Shown piece by piece: positions 1-7,864 of a stretch of 53,631 nt of DNA (the stretch's first letter is position 1; each line of letters begins with the position of its first letter). A model generated the notes under the pieces. That model was not told the DNA's origin and made no database searches. It was given only the letters and a program-made list of their open reading frames with translations. The position numbers were made by a program, and so were the translations under genes. Source of the stretch: a virus; IMG/VR virus record IMGVR_UViG_3300031749_000457, positions 1 to 53,631 of that record. One strand, 5' to 3'.

Positions 1-53
1 TAAATTACCAAGTGGATTATTGTAGCAACTTCTGTCTAAGCCTTTAGAACTTA

Positions 54-82
54 TTGACATCTAAAAATATTTGGTTAAATAA
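54..82 (+). promoter_or_regulatory. putative sigma-70 promoter upstream of terminase
   Basis: A perfect -35 box TTGACA lies at 54-59. A weak AT-rich -10 candidate (TAAATA or AAATAA) follows 16-17 nt later, in a leader that is almost pure A/T. It precedes the terminase gene by about 90 bp. The -10 is poor, so only the -35 is convincing. Confidence 0.4.
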
Positions 83-170
83 AAAATAGAAATATTTTTT
101 TATATTTAATTTACGCAGATGTAATAAAAGAAAATAATTTTAAACAGAAGTTTAATTAGGATTAAATAAA

Positions 171-3100
171 TTGGAAATAGAGAAGTATTTGACGCAGAAG
201 GAGTTAGACAGCATTGTTTCGGAGCTTAAGACTCCTGAGGAAGTTGATTTGTTTCTCAGGAGTTTAGAGGAGATGTTTATTGAGGGGACAAGTAGGGTTA
301 AGGAGGAATTAGATGGTGTGGATTGGGTTGAGAGGCCTGTTGATATGGAGACTTTTCTCAGAGATCCATATTATTTAGGGATACTGGATTCGCTGTATCC
401 AAGGTTGGTGGATGATTTGCTGGAGTTGTTTGACCCGGGGAATGAGTATTATTTGGTTCTTCTTTCTGGAAGTATTGGGTGGGGGAAATGCCTTGCTGGG
501 GATAGTTTGGTTTGGACGGACAAGGGGCCAGTGCCGATAAATAGGATTGTTCGGGATGGTTTAGGAGTGGAGGTTTATGGTGTTGATGATGGGTATAGGT
601 TGGTCAGGGCAAGGTGTGTTGGTAGTGTGTCGAGTGGGGTTAAGCCTGTTTATAGATTGAGGCTTGCGAGTGGGTGTGAAATAAAGGCTACGGATGAGCA
701 TCCTGTTTTAACGGGGGATGGGTGGAAGAGGTTGAAGGATTTGATTTCTGGTGATTTGGTTGCGACTGCCCGGAGGCTTCCTCTTTCAAGCAGGAAAGTG
801 AAAGAGAGAGAAATAATTGATAATTTGATTAAATTTCTCGCATATATGACTGCTGATGGTGCTACGGGGGAGTATCAGTCTGGTAAATCGAAATCGTTAT
901 CGTGTAGATTTACGAAGGGAAAAGAGGAGATTCTTGAAGATTTTAGAGAAGTATGTTTGGCTCTTGGTTCTTCTAAAATAAGTTGTGTAGAGAAAAGGGG
1001 TAAAGTAGAAGTATTAGAGCCGAATGGAATGAGGGATGTATTAAGAGAACATGGTTTAGCTGGGAATAGGTCTAAGACTAAAAGAATACCTGCTTCGGTG
1101 TGGAGGTATGGGGATGAAGGGGTGGCTCTTTTCCTGAACAGGTTATTTTGGTGTGACGGGAATGTGAATAATGGGAATCCCCCTAAAATTGAATATGATA
1201 CAAGTTCGGAGAGGTTGGCCGATGATATTATTATGGCTTTAAAAGTTCTTGGCATTCATGGGAGGAAGTATGGACGGGTAGTAAGGAATCAGTATGAAGG
1301 GAGGGAGTTTAAGGCGTGGAGAGTTTACATCTCTGGGGTAACGGAATTGGGGAAGTTTTTTGATAAGGTTGGTTGGGGGATTGATGGGAAGGATAATAAA
1401 TTTAGAGATAATATTAAGAAAGTGAAGCCAAACAGTAATGTTGATGTAATACCGATAGATTATGAAAGATTGAAGGAATTGAGAAAAGCAGTTGGCGGTA
1501 TGAGTAAATTTCTTTGGAATCGAATCAGATTTCCTAAAGGCCAATTGATGGGTAGGATGAAGTGGAATCAGGTCCTACCTCTATTAGGTGGTAGGGTTCC
1601 GAAGGAGTTTCTCAGGTTGGGGAGTGAAGATGTTTTTTGGGATAGGGTAAAATCGGTGGAGTTTGTTGGTGAGGAGGAGGTTTTTGATTTGGATATTCCT
1701 GCTACGAGAAATTTTATTGCCAATGGTGTGATTGTGCATAATAGCACGCTGGCGGAGGTGGCGATGGCGAGGATAATTTATGAGGTATCGTGTTATAGGA
1801 ATCCGCAGAAGGTGTATGGGATGATGGAGTCGGACAAGATGTTTTTTGCTAACATCTCGGTAACTCACTCACAGGCGAAGAGGGTGGTGTTTGAGGGTTT
1901 GAAGGGGAAGATAAAGAATAGTGAATATTTTAGGAAGGTGTTTCCGTATGAGGAGTTTGCGGCGGAGTTGAGGTTTCCGAATAATATACTGGTGGCGGCG
2001 GCGACGCAGACGCAGGTTTTGGGTATGAATACGTTTGCGGCGATTATGGATGAGGCGAATTTTATGACGGTGACAGAGGGTGGGCCGTCGATGAAGTTTA
2101 AGGGGAAGAGGGTGTATGACCAGGCGGAGGTGGTTTTCCAGGCACTTTATAGGAGGATGGAGACGAGGTTTATGAAGAGGGGGATGTTGCCTGGGAAACT
2201 GATTGCAATATCGAGTGCGCAGTATCCGGAGGATTTTATGGAGCGAAAGATTGAGATGTATAAGGATAACCCTCATGCTTTTATCAGGCAGTATGCGGTG
2301 TGGGAGACGGTGCCAAGGTCAAGGTATCTTGGGCCGACGTTTTCGGTGCTGTTTAATCGGGAGACGGGGATGGGGAGGATAGCGGAAGAAGGAGAGAGGC
2401 CGACGGATGAGGAGGAGGAGATTGCGGGGATTCCAATAGAATACAGGCATGATTTTGAGGTGGATATGGAGGGGAGTCTCAGAGATTTAGGAGGGAGAGC
2501 GACCGCAGCAATTGAGCCGTTTATCATGAGGAGGGACAAGATATATGCGATGTGTGACCCGGAGAGGCGGCATCCTTACAGTCTGTATGAGACGACGCTG
2601 AGGGATGGAGGATATATACTGAAGGATATTTTGTGTGAGTGGTATGAGGACAGGGATGAGAAGGGGAATATTGTGAGGAGCGGCTGGAGGCCGAAGGTTA
2701 ATCCAAAAGCAAAGCGGGTGGTCCACATTGATCCATCTCTGTCAATGGATGCCGCAGGGCTTATAATGGGGCATGTTAGTCACTGGGAAGAAAGGCAGAG
2801 AGTAAGGGTAGTTCAGGTAATAGACCCTGTATCTGGTGAGAAAAAGCTGACGAGAGAGGTTTATTCGGAAACTGTGCCTGTAATCTGGATTGACCTGATA
2901 CTGAGGATTGTTCCGCCTCCAAATGGTGAAATAATACTGAACGATGTTAGGGAACTGATTTATGAGTTGAGGAGTTTGGGGTTTCAGATTGGGGTGATAA
3001 CGATGGATTCGTTCCAGTCGAGGGATACGATGCAAATGCTTGCAGCGAAGGGGTTCAGGGTTGAGGAGCTCAGTGTGGATACAAATATTGAGCCTTATAA

Positions 3101-3392
3101 CAGGATGAGGATGGCGATGTATGAGGACAGGATTCTGGCTTACACTCATGATGTGCTGATTAAGGAGCTGAAGGGGTTGGAGAGGAACAAGAAAAAGGGA
3201 AAGGTGGACCATCCCAAGCATTCAAGCAAGGACTTGGCGGATGCACTGGCTGGGGTGGTCTATAACTGTGAGACCAAGATATTTGGGGAGCCTGTAGCCC
3301 CATCTCTTGGGATTGTGGAGTCTCCGTTTGATGAGGAGGTTGAGAGGAGAAAGAAGGAGGTGGAGTGGCTCCTTGACAGGAGGAAGGAGTGA
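171..3392 (+). CDS. terL: terminase large subunit precursor, interrupted by an intein
   Basis: Packaging motor ATPase and nuclease that pumps phage DNA through the portal into the prohead and cuts the concatemer. The 1073-residue precursor begins at TTG, with TTAGGA about 9 nt upstream. The Walker A loop (GSIGWGK followed by ST) is split at K106/S525 by an intein (separate entry). After the junction the mature chain continues with a Walker B-like AAIMDEAN (D627-E628) and a C-terminal RNase H-like nuclease: VHIDPSLS with D854, VITMDS with D946, and KDLADA with D1021/D1024. After splicing the protein is about 655 aa, normal for TerL. No small terminase subunit is seen; it may lie upstream of the window. 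Its TGA overlaps the start of the next small gene. Assignment is firm from the motif set and from the portal downstream. Confidence 0.93.
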   Translation: MEIEKYLTQKELDSIVSELKTPEEVDLFLRSLEEMFIEGTSRVKEELDGVDWVERPVDMETFLRDPYYLGILDSLYPRLVDDLLELFDPGNEYYLVLLSGSIGWGKCLAGDSLVWTDKGPVPINRIVRDGLGVEVYGVDDGYRLVRARCVGSVSSGVKPVYRLRLASGCEIKATDEHPVLTGDGWKRLKDLISGDLVATARRLPLSSRKVKEREIIDNLIKFLAYMTADGATGEYQSGKSKSLSCRFTKGKEEILEDFREVCLALGSSKISCVEKRGKVEVLEPNGMRDVLREHGLAGNRSKTKRIPASVWRYGDEGVALFLNRLFWCDGNVNNGNPPKIEYDTSSERLADDIIMALKVLGIHGRKYGRVVRNQYEGREFKAWRVYISGVTELGKFFDKVGWGIDGKDNKFRDNIKKVKPNSNVDVIPIDYERLKELRKAVGGMSKFLWNRIRFPKGQLMGRMKWNQVLPLLGGRVPKEFLRLGSEDVFWDRVKSVEFVGEEEVFDLDIPATRNFIANGVIVHNSTLAEVAMARIIYEVSCYRNPQKVYGMMESDKMFFANISVTHSQAKRVVFEGLKGKIKNSEYFRKVFPYEEFAAELRFPNNILVAAATQTQVLGMNTFAAIMDEANFMTVTEGGPSMKFKGKRVYDQAEVVFQALYRRMETRFMKRGMLPGKLIAISSAQYPEDFMERKIEMYKDNPHAFIRQYAVWETVPRSRYLGPTFSVLFNRETGMGRIAEEGERPTDEEEEIAGIPIEYRHDFEVDMEGSLRDLGGRATAAIEPFIMRRDKIYAMCDPERRHPYSLYETTLRDGGYILKDILCEWYEDRDEKGNIVRSGWRPKVNPKAKRVVHIDPSLSMDAAGLIMGHVSHWEERQRVRVVQVIDPVSGEKKLTREVYSETVPVIWIDLILRIVPPPNGEIILNDVRELIYELRSLGFQIGVITMDSFQSRDTMQMLAAKGFRVEELSVDTNIEPYNRMRMAMYEDRILAYTHDVLIKELKGLERNKKKGKVDHPKHSSKDLADALAGVVYNCETKIFGEPVAPSLGIVESPFDEEVERRKKEVEWLLDRRKE
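489..1742 (+). mobile_element. intein with LAGLIDADG homing endonuclease in the terminase P-loop
   Basis: Protein-splicing element of 418 residues (Cys107 to Asn524 of the precursor). The N-terminal splicing block starts CLAGDSLVW. Block B has the TDEHP motif (TxxH), and the C-terminal blocks end NGVIVHN followed by Ser525 as the first C-extein residue. The middle carries two LAGLIDADG-like helices: FLAYMTADG (D229) and LFWCDG (D329). This makes it a DOD-type homing endonuclease and potentially mobile. Insertion exactly between Lys and Ser of the ATPase P-loop is a classic intein site because the target DNA is highly conserved. Codon usage resembles the host gene (mostly AGA/AGG for Arg), so it may be long resident. 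Both acidic residues look intact. Confidence 0.93.
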
Positions 3393-3565
3393 TTTGTCCA
3401 CATTGTAAAAATATATATACCCCAAAGAAGGTTTTGGATACGTGGATGTTGAAAAATGGGATGAAGAAGAGAAAGAGATTGTGCTCTAAGTGTAAAAAAA
3501 CTTTTTACACAATCGAAATGGTTTCGGTGCCAAAGAATATGGTTATTGGTAAGGTCCATAGGTAG
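3389..3565 (+). CDS. small NrdR-like zinc-ribbon protein (58 aa)
   Basis: A 58-aa ORF starting at GTG, overlapping the terminase stop as GTGA with AGGAAGGAG just upstream. It starts VICPHC, and a second pair CSKC sits about 30 residues later, followed by KTFYTIE. The CPxC-x(n)-CxKC-x-F-x-T-x-E arrangement and length match the N-terminal zinc ribbon of NrdR, the repressor of ribonucleotide reductase genes; the ATP-cone domain of NrdR is absent. A role in nucleic-acid binding is likely. Control of host nucleotide metabolism is only a guess. Translational coupling to terL suggests expression with the late genes. Confidence 0.7.
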   Translation: MICPHCKNIYTPKKVLDTWMLKNGMKKRKRLCSKCKKTFYTIEMVSVPKNMVIGKVHR

Positions 3566-3603
3566 GTGAAAGAGAGCAGGTTATACGGATATACAGGCAA
3601 AAA

Positions 3604-3617
3604 TGCCATATATGGCA
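3604..3617. promoter_or_regulatory. perfect 14-bp palindrome TGCCATATATGGCA
   Basis: A perfect inverted repeat lies between the zinc-ribbon gene and the portal gene, 20 bp upstream of a TTGACA box. It is a candidate operator for a dimeric DNA-binding protein. No U-tract follows, so it is not a terminator. Confidence 0.4.
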
Positions 3618-3636
3618 ATTTACTTAATTAGAGGTA

Positions 3637-3665
3637 TTGACAACTTAAAAAATTAATTTATTTTG
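3637..3665 (+). promoter_or_regulatory. possible promoter upstream of portal
   Basis: TTGACA at 3637-3642 is a consensus -35 box. The -10 at the proper spacing (ATTTTG, 3660-3665) is poor, and better TATAAA-like sequence lies further downstream. The terminator between this site and the portal gene would act on its transcript, so it may be attenuated. Weak call. Confidence 0.25.
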
Positions 3666-3714
3666 GGAGTAAGTTGTATGGTATTGATATAAAATTATTT
3701 TTAGTAGTTTAGCC

Positions 3715-3759
3715 AAAAAAGACGCCTTATGGTGTTTGAGTGCCTGAGGCGTCTTTTTT
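3715..3759. terminator. intrinsic terminator, bidirectional
   Basis: AAAAAAGACGCCT at 3715-3727 pairs with AGGCGTCTTTTTT at 3747-3759 around a 19-nt loop. A U-tract ends the stem on either strand. It separates the terminase transcript from the portal and head-effector operon. Confidence 0.8.
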
Positions 3760-3779
3760 GTTTTTAGGGGGAGAAGAAC

Positions 3780-5339
3780 TTGGATATAAAAATTAATTTC
3801 CCGCTGATTAAGAAAATAAGCTCGATTATTTCGAAGCAGGCGCCGGAGCAACCAAAAAGGGAAGAAACTACAGAGACGAGCACCTACAGCGGTGTGGTTT
3901 CGTATTATTACCAGAAGACGAAGCTCGAGAGGACGAGGCTTGCTAAATACGGTGATTATGAAGAGATGGATGAAAATTACCCAGAAATTAGCTCATCGCT
4001 TGACCTCTATGCCGATAATGCTACGAAAGAGAGAGGGCAGTCTGGAGAGGTGATAGAAATTAAGTCCAGTGATTCGGCAGCTAAGAACTGCCTTGACGAG
4101 CTTATTGGAAGATTGAACCTGAATGATACTCTGTGGGATACGGCAAGGAATATGGCAAAGATGGGGGACGATTTTGATGAAGTGGTCTGTGACGAAAGTG
4201 GTGATGTTGTGTATCTGAAGAATCTTCCTGCAAGGTCGATGTTTGTTGAAGTGGATGAGTATGGGAGGCTGAAAGAAAAACCTTATGTTCAGAAGGATGA
4301 GACTGGTTCGATAGAGCTATGCAGGTTCGAGCCTTGGCAGATTATCCACTGGAAAAACGGTGGGATGAAGAGGCTGTATGGCGAAAGTGTGATGAAGTCA
4401 ATTCGCAGAGTCTATAAACAGCTCCAGATGATGGAAGATGGGATGGTGATAGCCAGGCTTACAAGGTCTCATATGAGATATAAGATACTGGTAGATGTGG
4501 AAGGGATGACGGCGGAGGAGAGAGAGGAATATTTAAGGAAAATTAAGAATGAATTCAAGAAGAAAAGGCTGATCAACCCGATAACTGGACAGTTGGAAAC
4601 GAGTCAGAACCCATTAAGCGCAGAGGAAGATTTTTACATAGGGGTTACGAAAGATTCGAAGGCAGATGTGGATGTGCTTCAGGGAGCTACGAATCTTGGG
4701 AATATCAGGGATGTGGAGTATTTTCAGACAAAGCTGTTTGCCGGGTTGAAGGTGCCTAAAGCTTTTGTAGGGTTAGAGAAGGAGGTCAAGGCTAAAGCTA
4801 CGATTGTGGAGGAGGACATACAGTTTGCAAGGACGGTTGGAAGGATAAGAAAAGGATTGAGGATTGGGCTGAAGAAACTGTTTGATTACCAGTTGATGGT
4901 TAGAGGAATAGCTCCCGTGAGGGGGCTTTACGAGATTCATTTCGCTCCTATCTCGATGGTGGATGAGATGAGGAAGTGGACGATAGAGAAGCTGAAGGCA
5001 GAGATTGCAAAGACTTATATGATTGATATGGGAATTTTAACGGATGAGTTCATTTTGAAATACTATGTCGGACTCAGCGATGAAGAGATAGAAAGACTGA
5101 AAGGAAGTAAGCTAAAGACTACGGCTAAATCCACAGGTAGTGGGCTTGGGAGAACAACTTCGATTAGGGCTGGTGAGATGAGTGGACTGGCAACGCCTAA
5201 ATTCAGTGGAATGTCGACAGCGACGAAGGTAGAAGGTGGAAATGGGCTTGATAGGGATAATCTCCATATTGCTACGCTTCACATGATGAATCTTGTTGAG
5301 ACACTGAGGGATTTGGTTGATTTGGAGTTAAATCGGTGA
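3780..5339 (+). CDS. portal protein, T4 gp20-like
   Basis: 519-aa portal vertex protein, the dodecameric ring that nucleates the prohead and forms the DNA channel for terminase. TTG start with AGGGGGAGAAG upstream. The stretch YPEISSSLDLYADNAT near residue 65 is the hallmark of the T4 gp20-type portal family, followed by the usual KNLPARSMFVEVDEYG and WQIIHWKN wing sequences and a long C-terminal clip/stem. Length fits the family. The last codons overlap the next gene start (TGATG), so the effector genes downstream are translationally coupled to it. Confidence 0.88.
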   Translation: MDIKINFPLIKKISSIISKQAPEQPKREETTETSTYSGVVSYYYQKTKLERTRLAKYGDYEEMDENYPEISSSLDLYADNATKERGQSGEVIEIKSSDSAAKNCLDELIGRLNLNDTLWDTARNMAKMGDDFDEVVCDESGDVVYLKNLPARSMFVEVDEYGRLKEKPYVQKDETGSIELCRFEPWQIIHWKNGGMKRLYGESVMKSIRRVYKQLQMMEDGMVIARLTRSHMRYKILVDVEGMTAEEREEYLRKIKNEFKKKRLINPITGQLETSQNPLSAEEDFYIGVTKDSKADVDVLQGATNLGNIRDVEYFQTKLFAGLKVPKAFVGLEKEVKAKATIVEEDIQFARTVGRIRKGLRIGLKKLFDYQLMVRGIAPVRGLYEIHFAPISMVDEMRKWTIEKLKAEIAKTYMIDMGILTDEFILKYYVGLSDEEIERLKGSKLKTTAKSTGSGLGRTTSIRAGEMSGLATPKFSGMSTATKVEGGNGLDRDNLHIATLHMMNLVETLRDLVDLELNR

Positions 5340-5470
5340 TGAATTTACAGAGCTATACACTGATAAAAGATATCTCCTCTGAAGTTTTGACTATCCTATT
5401 TGAGGGTGGTCCCGGTAGTGGTCATTGGGGACATAAGGGCAGACCAGGTCATAGGGGCGGTTCGTTACCA
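5339..5470 (+). repeat. tag module copy 1 (leader + GGPGSG block)
   Basis: Encodes the 22-residue leader ending LFE followed by GGPGSGHWGHKGRPG and GGSLP. The first 58 bp of this region (5337-5394) are identical to 12747-12804. Other copies lie near 10147-10225, 11658-11785, 12749-12880 and 14421-14537. Confidence 0.85.
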
Positions 5471-6130
5471 AGTGAGACAAGACTGAAAGGTAGTGGCATA
5501 GCTACGAAGTTTTTTGGTATTGAAGGAGCTGTTAAAAGGGTTGCGAGTAGGTATGGTTTTGAAGCGAATTTTAGTGTTCAAGCAATAGATGAATGGGACC
5601 CACCGAGGATATTTTATACAGTTAATTTTTTTGATAAGAAGAAAAAAGAAGGTATGCGGGAGGTTGGTTTTTTTACTTTTAACTTCGCCCCTGAAGTTGG
5701 GTATCTTGAGAATTTTTCTATAAGAGGGGAATACCAGGGAAAAGGATTTGGTGGTGATGTGGTAGAGGGAGTTTTGAAAGTTGCTAAGAAGGCTGGGGTT
5801 AGTTCAATTGTTTTGGATGCTGCAGGGGATGGTCAGATAGGAAGTTATGCTTGGGCAGCTATGGGTTGGAATATTGAGGATGATAACCACAGGAAAGAAT
5901 TATGTAATAAGTTTAAAGCTCATCTTTCACGTATTGGAGTAGATACGGAGAAGGTTAATATTGAAAACGTTTGGGACATAGCCTCATTTGTTCATAATGG
6001 GGAGAAGGTTGGGAAAAAGTTTTTAATTGAAGATGTAAGAATGTGGAGAGGTGCTTTTGACCTAAAAGATAATTCAATGAGTTGGAAGATTTTTAATAAT
6101 TATATGGAAAAAAGGAAAGTAAGTAAATGA
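5339..6130 (+). CDS. tagged GNAT-like acetyltransferase, candidate packaged effector
   Basis: 263 aa from the ATG at 5339, which overlaps the portal stop; an in-frame GTG three bases earlier is also possible. Residues 1-22 (LIKDISSEVLTILFE region) form a leader that recurs in several neighbouring genes. It is followed by the module GGPGSGHWGHKGRPG and GGSLP. The rest resembles a GNAT fold: a strand-rich N-terminal half, then the acyl-CoA pyrophosphate loop QGKGFGG (Q133-x-x-G-x-G) followed by a helix. GNAT enzymes transfer acyl groups from acyl-CoA to amines; the substrate here is unknown. The L-F-E22/G23 boundary fits the T4-type prohead protease consensus, so I infer that it enters the head and is trimmed. 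Enzyme class is moderately supported; packaging is inference. Confidence 0.65.
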   Translation: MNLQSYTLIKDISSEVLTILFEGGPGSGHWGHKGRPGHRGGSLPSETRLKGSGIATKFFGIEGAVKRVASRYGFEANFSVQAIDEWDPPRIFYTVNFFDKKKKEGMREVGFFTFNFAPEVGYLENFSIRGEYQGKGFGGDVVEGVLKVAKKAGVSSIVLDAAGDGQIGSYAWAAMGWNIEDDNHRKELCNKFKAHLSRIGVDTEKVNIENVWDIASFVHNGEKVGKKFLIEDVRMWRGAFDLKDNSMSWKIFNNYMEKRKVSK

Positions 6131-6249
6131 CTAAGGAATTGGTAAATAAAGACTCTGCTGAATTTCATAAAGAACTTCTTGATAATGAGGATGAAATCAT
6201 TGATGGAATTAAGAAGATTATAGCTAATAGAGATAAAAAAAAAGAGTAA
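6127..6249 (+). CDS. 40-aa charged mini-protein downstream of the GNAT gene
   Basis: ATG overlaps the GNAT stop (ATGA), and its TAA overlaps the next ATG, so it is tightly packed into the operon. The product (MTKELVNKDSAEFHK start, DKKKE end) is very charged and predicted helical, with no recognised domain. Position directly after a possible effector makes a cognate inhibitor or chaperone conceivable, but nothing in the sequence proves this. Confidence 0.5.
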   Translation: MTKELVNKDSAEFHKELLDNEDEIIDGIKKIIANRDKKKE

Positions 6250-7571
6250 TGAATAGTTATTTTCTTATAAAAGATATTTCCTCGGAGATTTTAGAAAGTG
6301 TATTAAACGCTGATAGGAGTAGAGTTTCCGAGCAGGATGAGAATAAGAAAAGAAGCGTAGGCTTTATAGATACGAATCTTGGGATTGACCATGTGATCGC
6401 AGTGTCAAAGGATTTTGACACTTACCTGTATATTGATGGAGGTGGGGCTTTCCCTTCGATTGAGAATAACTGCACGGGAGATGGTTTTGCTGGCATAAAG
6501 AAGGTAGATGATATTGGAGGGGTAATCGATAAGGATTTGATAGTGATTACGGATTGCTATTACGGAGGTTTGGCTGATTATTTGAGAAGAAAGGGAAGAA
6601 GAGTATTTGGAGCAAGTCTTGAGTGGACAAGGATAGAGAACGACAGGGTTTATGGATGGAAAAGACTCAAAGAGATGGGAGTTGGAGTTCCGAAAGGAAC
6701 GGTAGTGAAAGGGCTTGATGGTCTGCTTAACTACATCAGAAAGAATCAGGATGGGAAGAGGGTCTTTTTCATAAAGATAAGCAAATACAGGGGAAACAAG
6801 GAAACTGGAGGAAGTGTTTTAAATGATAGTGAAGCAATGACGGCAATAACTCAGGCAGGGTTTGGACCGTATTTGAAGGATTTGGAGATACTGGTTCAGG
6901 ATAGGTGTCCTGGGGTTGAATTGGGGTTTGATGCGTTTTTTAGCGGGGATTTTTTGAGACCGTATTTCTATACAATCGAAGTTAAGGGAAGCGGGACTGT
7001 TGCGAAGGTAGTAGAAACTTGTGCGATTGATGACCTGATACTGAATAAGATTAAACCCTCACTGGTTGAGACGGATTACAGGGGGAATATATCGTTTGAG
7101 TTCTTTTATGATGGAGAGAAAGTTTATGTAATAGACGTCTGCTCAAGAAACCCTTATCCTTGTTCTTCTATTCAGGCTCATTTCATCAAGAATTATTCCG
7201 ATGTGCTGTGGGCAATTGGTTCAAAGAATAACATAAGGCTTGAAATTGATAAGAAATATTATGCTCAGGTTGGGGTATATACGGATGAGCCTGATACATG
7301 GAGAGTCATTCACTTTCCCAATAAGATTCGAGACAGGGTGGGGTTTAGAAGAGTTGTTATAAAGGATGGTCAGTATTATTTTGTGCCTGGGGATACTGTT
7401 GTTGCTACGGCTGTTGGTATGGGAGATACCCCCGAGGAAGCGATTAAGGATGCTGGCTCAATTGCAGAGCAGATAGAGTGCAGCAATACTTACGTGCCGG
7501 CGGATTTTTTTGATAAGGCGATGGGAGTAATTGAAGAAGTCAATAAGATGGGTAAGGGGATGGAGTTTTGA
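6249..7571 (+). CDS. ATP-grasp ligase with capsid-leader-like N-terminus
   Basis: 440 aa. It begins MNSYFLIKDISSEIL, the same leader as the tagged neighbours, but lacks the GGPGSG block. The body resembles an ATP-grasp carboxylate-amine ligase of the PurD/carbamoyl-phosphate-synthase type. It has a preATP-grasp Rossmann part (residues 35-125), a nucleotide-binding Lys in FFIKIS (K176) followed by a glycine-rich loop, then VELGFDAFF (about 223-231), and the metal-binding end NISFEFF (E284) with IDVCSRNP (D296, R300, N301). Such enzymes join a carboxylate to an amine using ATP via an acyl-phosphate; the substrate here cannot be told. It sits between two putative effector genes, with start and stop overlaps on both sides. 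A phage head-operon ATP-grasp enzyme is unusual. Confidence 0.72.
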   Translation: MNSYFLIKDISSEILESVLNADRSRVSEQDENKKRSVGFIDTNLGIDHVIAVSKDFDTYLYIDGGGAFPSIENNCTGDGFAGIKKVDDIGGVIDKDLIVITDCYYGGLADYLRRKGRRVFGASLEWTRIENDRVYGWKRLKEMGVGVPKGTVVKGLDGLLNYIRKNQDGKRVFFIKISKYRGNKETGGSVLNDSEAMTAITQAGFGPYLKDLEILVQDRCPGVELGFDAFFSGDFLRPYFYTIEVKGSGTVAKVVETCAIDDLILNKIKPSLVETDYRGNISFEFFYDGEKVYVIDVCSRNPYPCSSIQAHFIKNYSDVLWAIGSKNNIRLEIDKKYYAQVGVYTDEPDTWRVIHFPNKIRDRVGFRRVVIKDGQYYFVPGDTVVATAVGMGDTPEEAIKDAGSIAEQIECSNTYVPADFFDKAMGVIEEVNKMGKGMEF

Positions 7572-7864
7572 AGGTAGTATTTACGGATGTTGACCAGTGG
7601 TGCGAGGATGAATATCAGGAAGGAAGTTGGCTATCTGAGGAAACTGGTTGGTGGTATCCTGATGGAAGAATTCTGGTTTATAAGCCAGGAAATTCTTTTT
7701 TGCAGAGAATCGGGATAGCAGTGCATGAGTGTCTGGAATACATAATGATTATGAAACTGAATTGGATTAGAAACATCTCGCATTTCATAGCAAATGTGTT
7801 TGAGTTTGTAATTAGTCTTGGAACCGCAAATCAGAGCTGGGCAAGACAGGTCTGGAAGAAATGA
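7568..7864 (+). CDS. 98-aa protein with HExxE motif, possible small zincin
   Basis: Starts at TTG overlapping the ATP-grasp stop (TTGA) and overlaps the following ATG. The N-terminal half is acidic and aromatic; a helix carries AVHECLEYIMI, with another His about 15 residues on (ISHFIAN). HE plus a downstream E/H hints at a metal site, but this is not a canonical HExxH protease, so function remains open. It may be a head-assembly factor because it lies directly before the minor head gene. Confidence 0.55.
   Translation: MKVVFTDVDQWCEDEYQEGSWLSEETGWWYPDGRILVYKPGNSFLQRIGIAVHECLEYIMIMKLNWIRNISHFIANVFEFVISLGTANQSWARQVWKK

Noticed and set aside
1869-3221. Long minus-strand open frames opposite terminase
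   Set aside because: Low-complexity His/Leu/Arg-rich translations without ribosome sites, mirroring the plus-strand codon bias; the same holds for the other minus-strand frames across the window.
7568-7864. Firm call as HExxH metalloprotease
   Set aside because: The motif is HECLE, lacking the second His of the zincin motif; kept only as a possibility.
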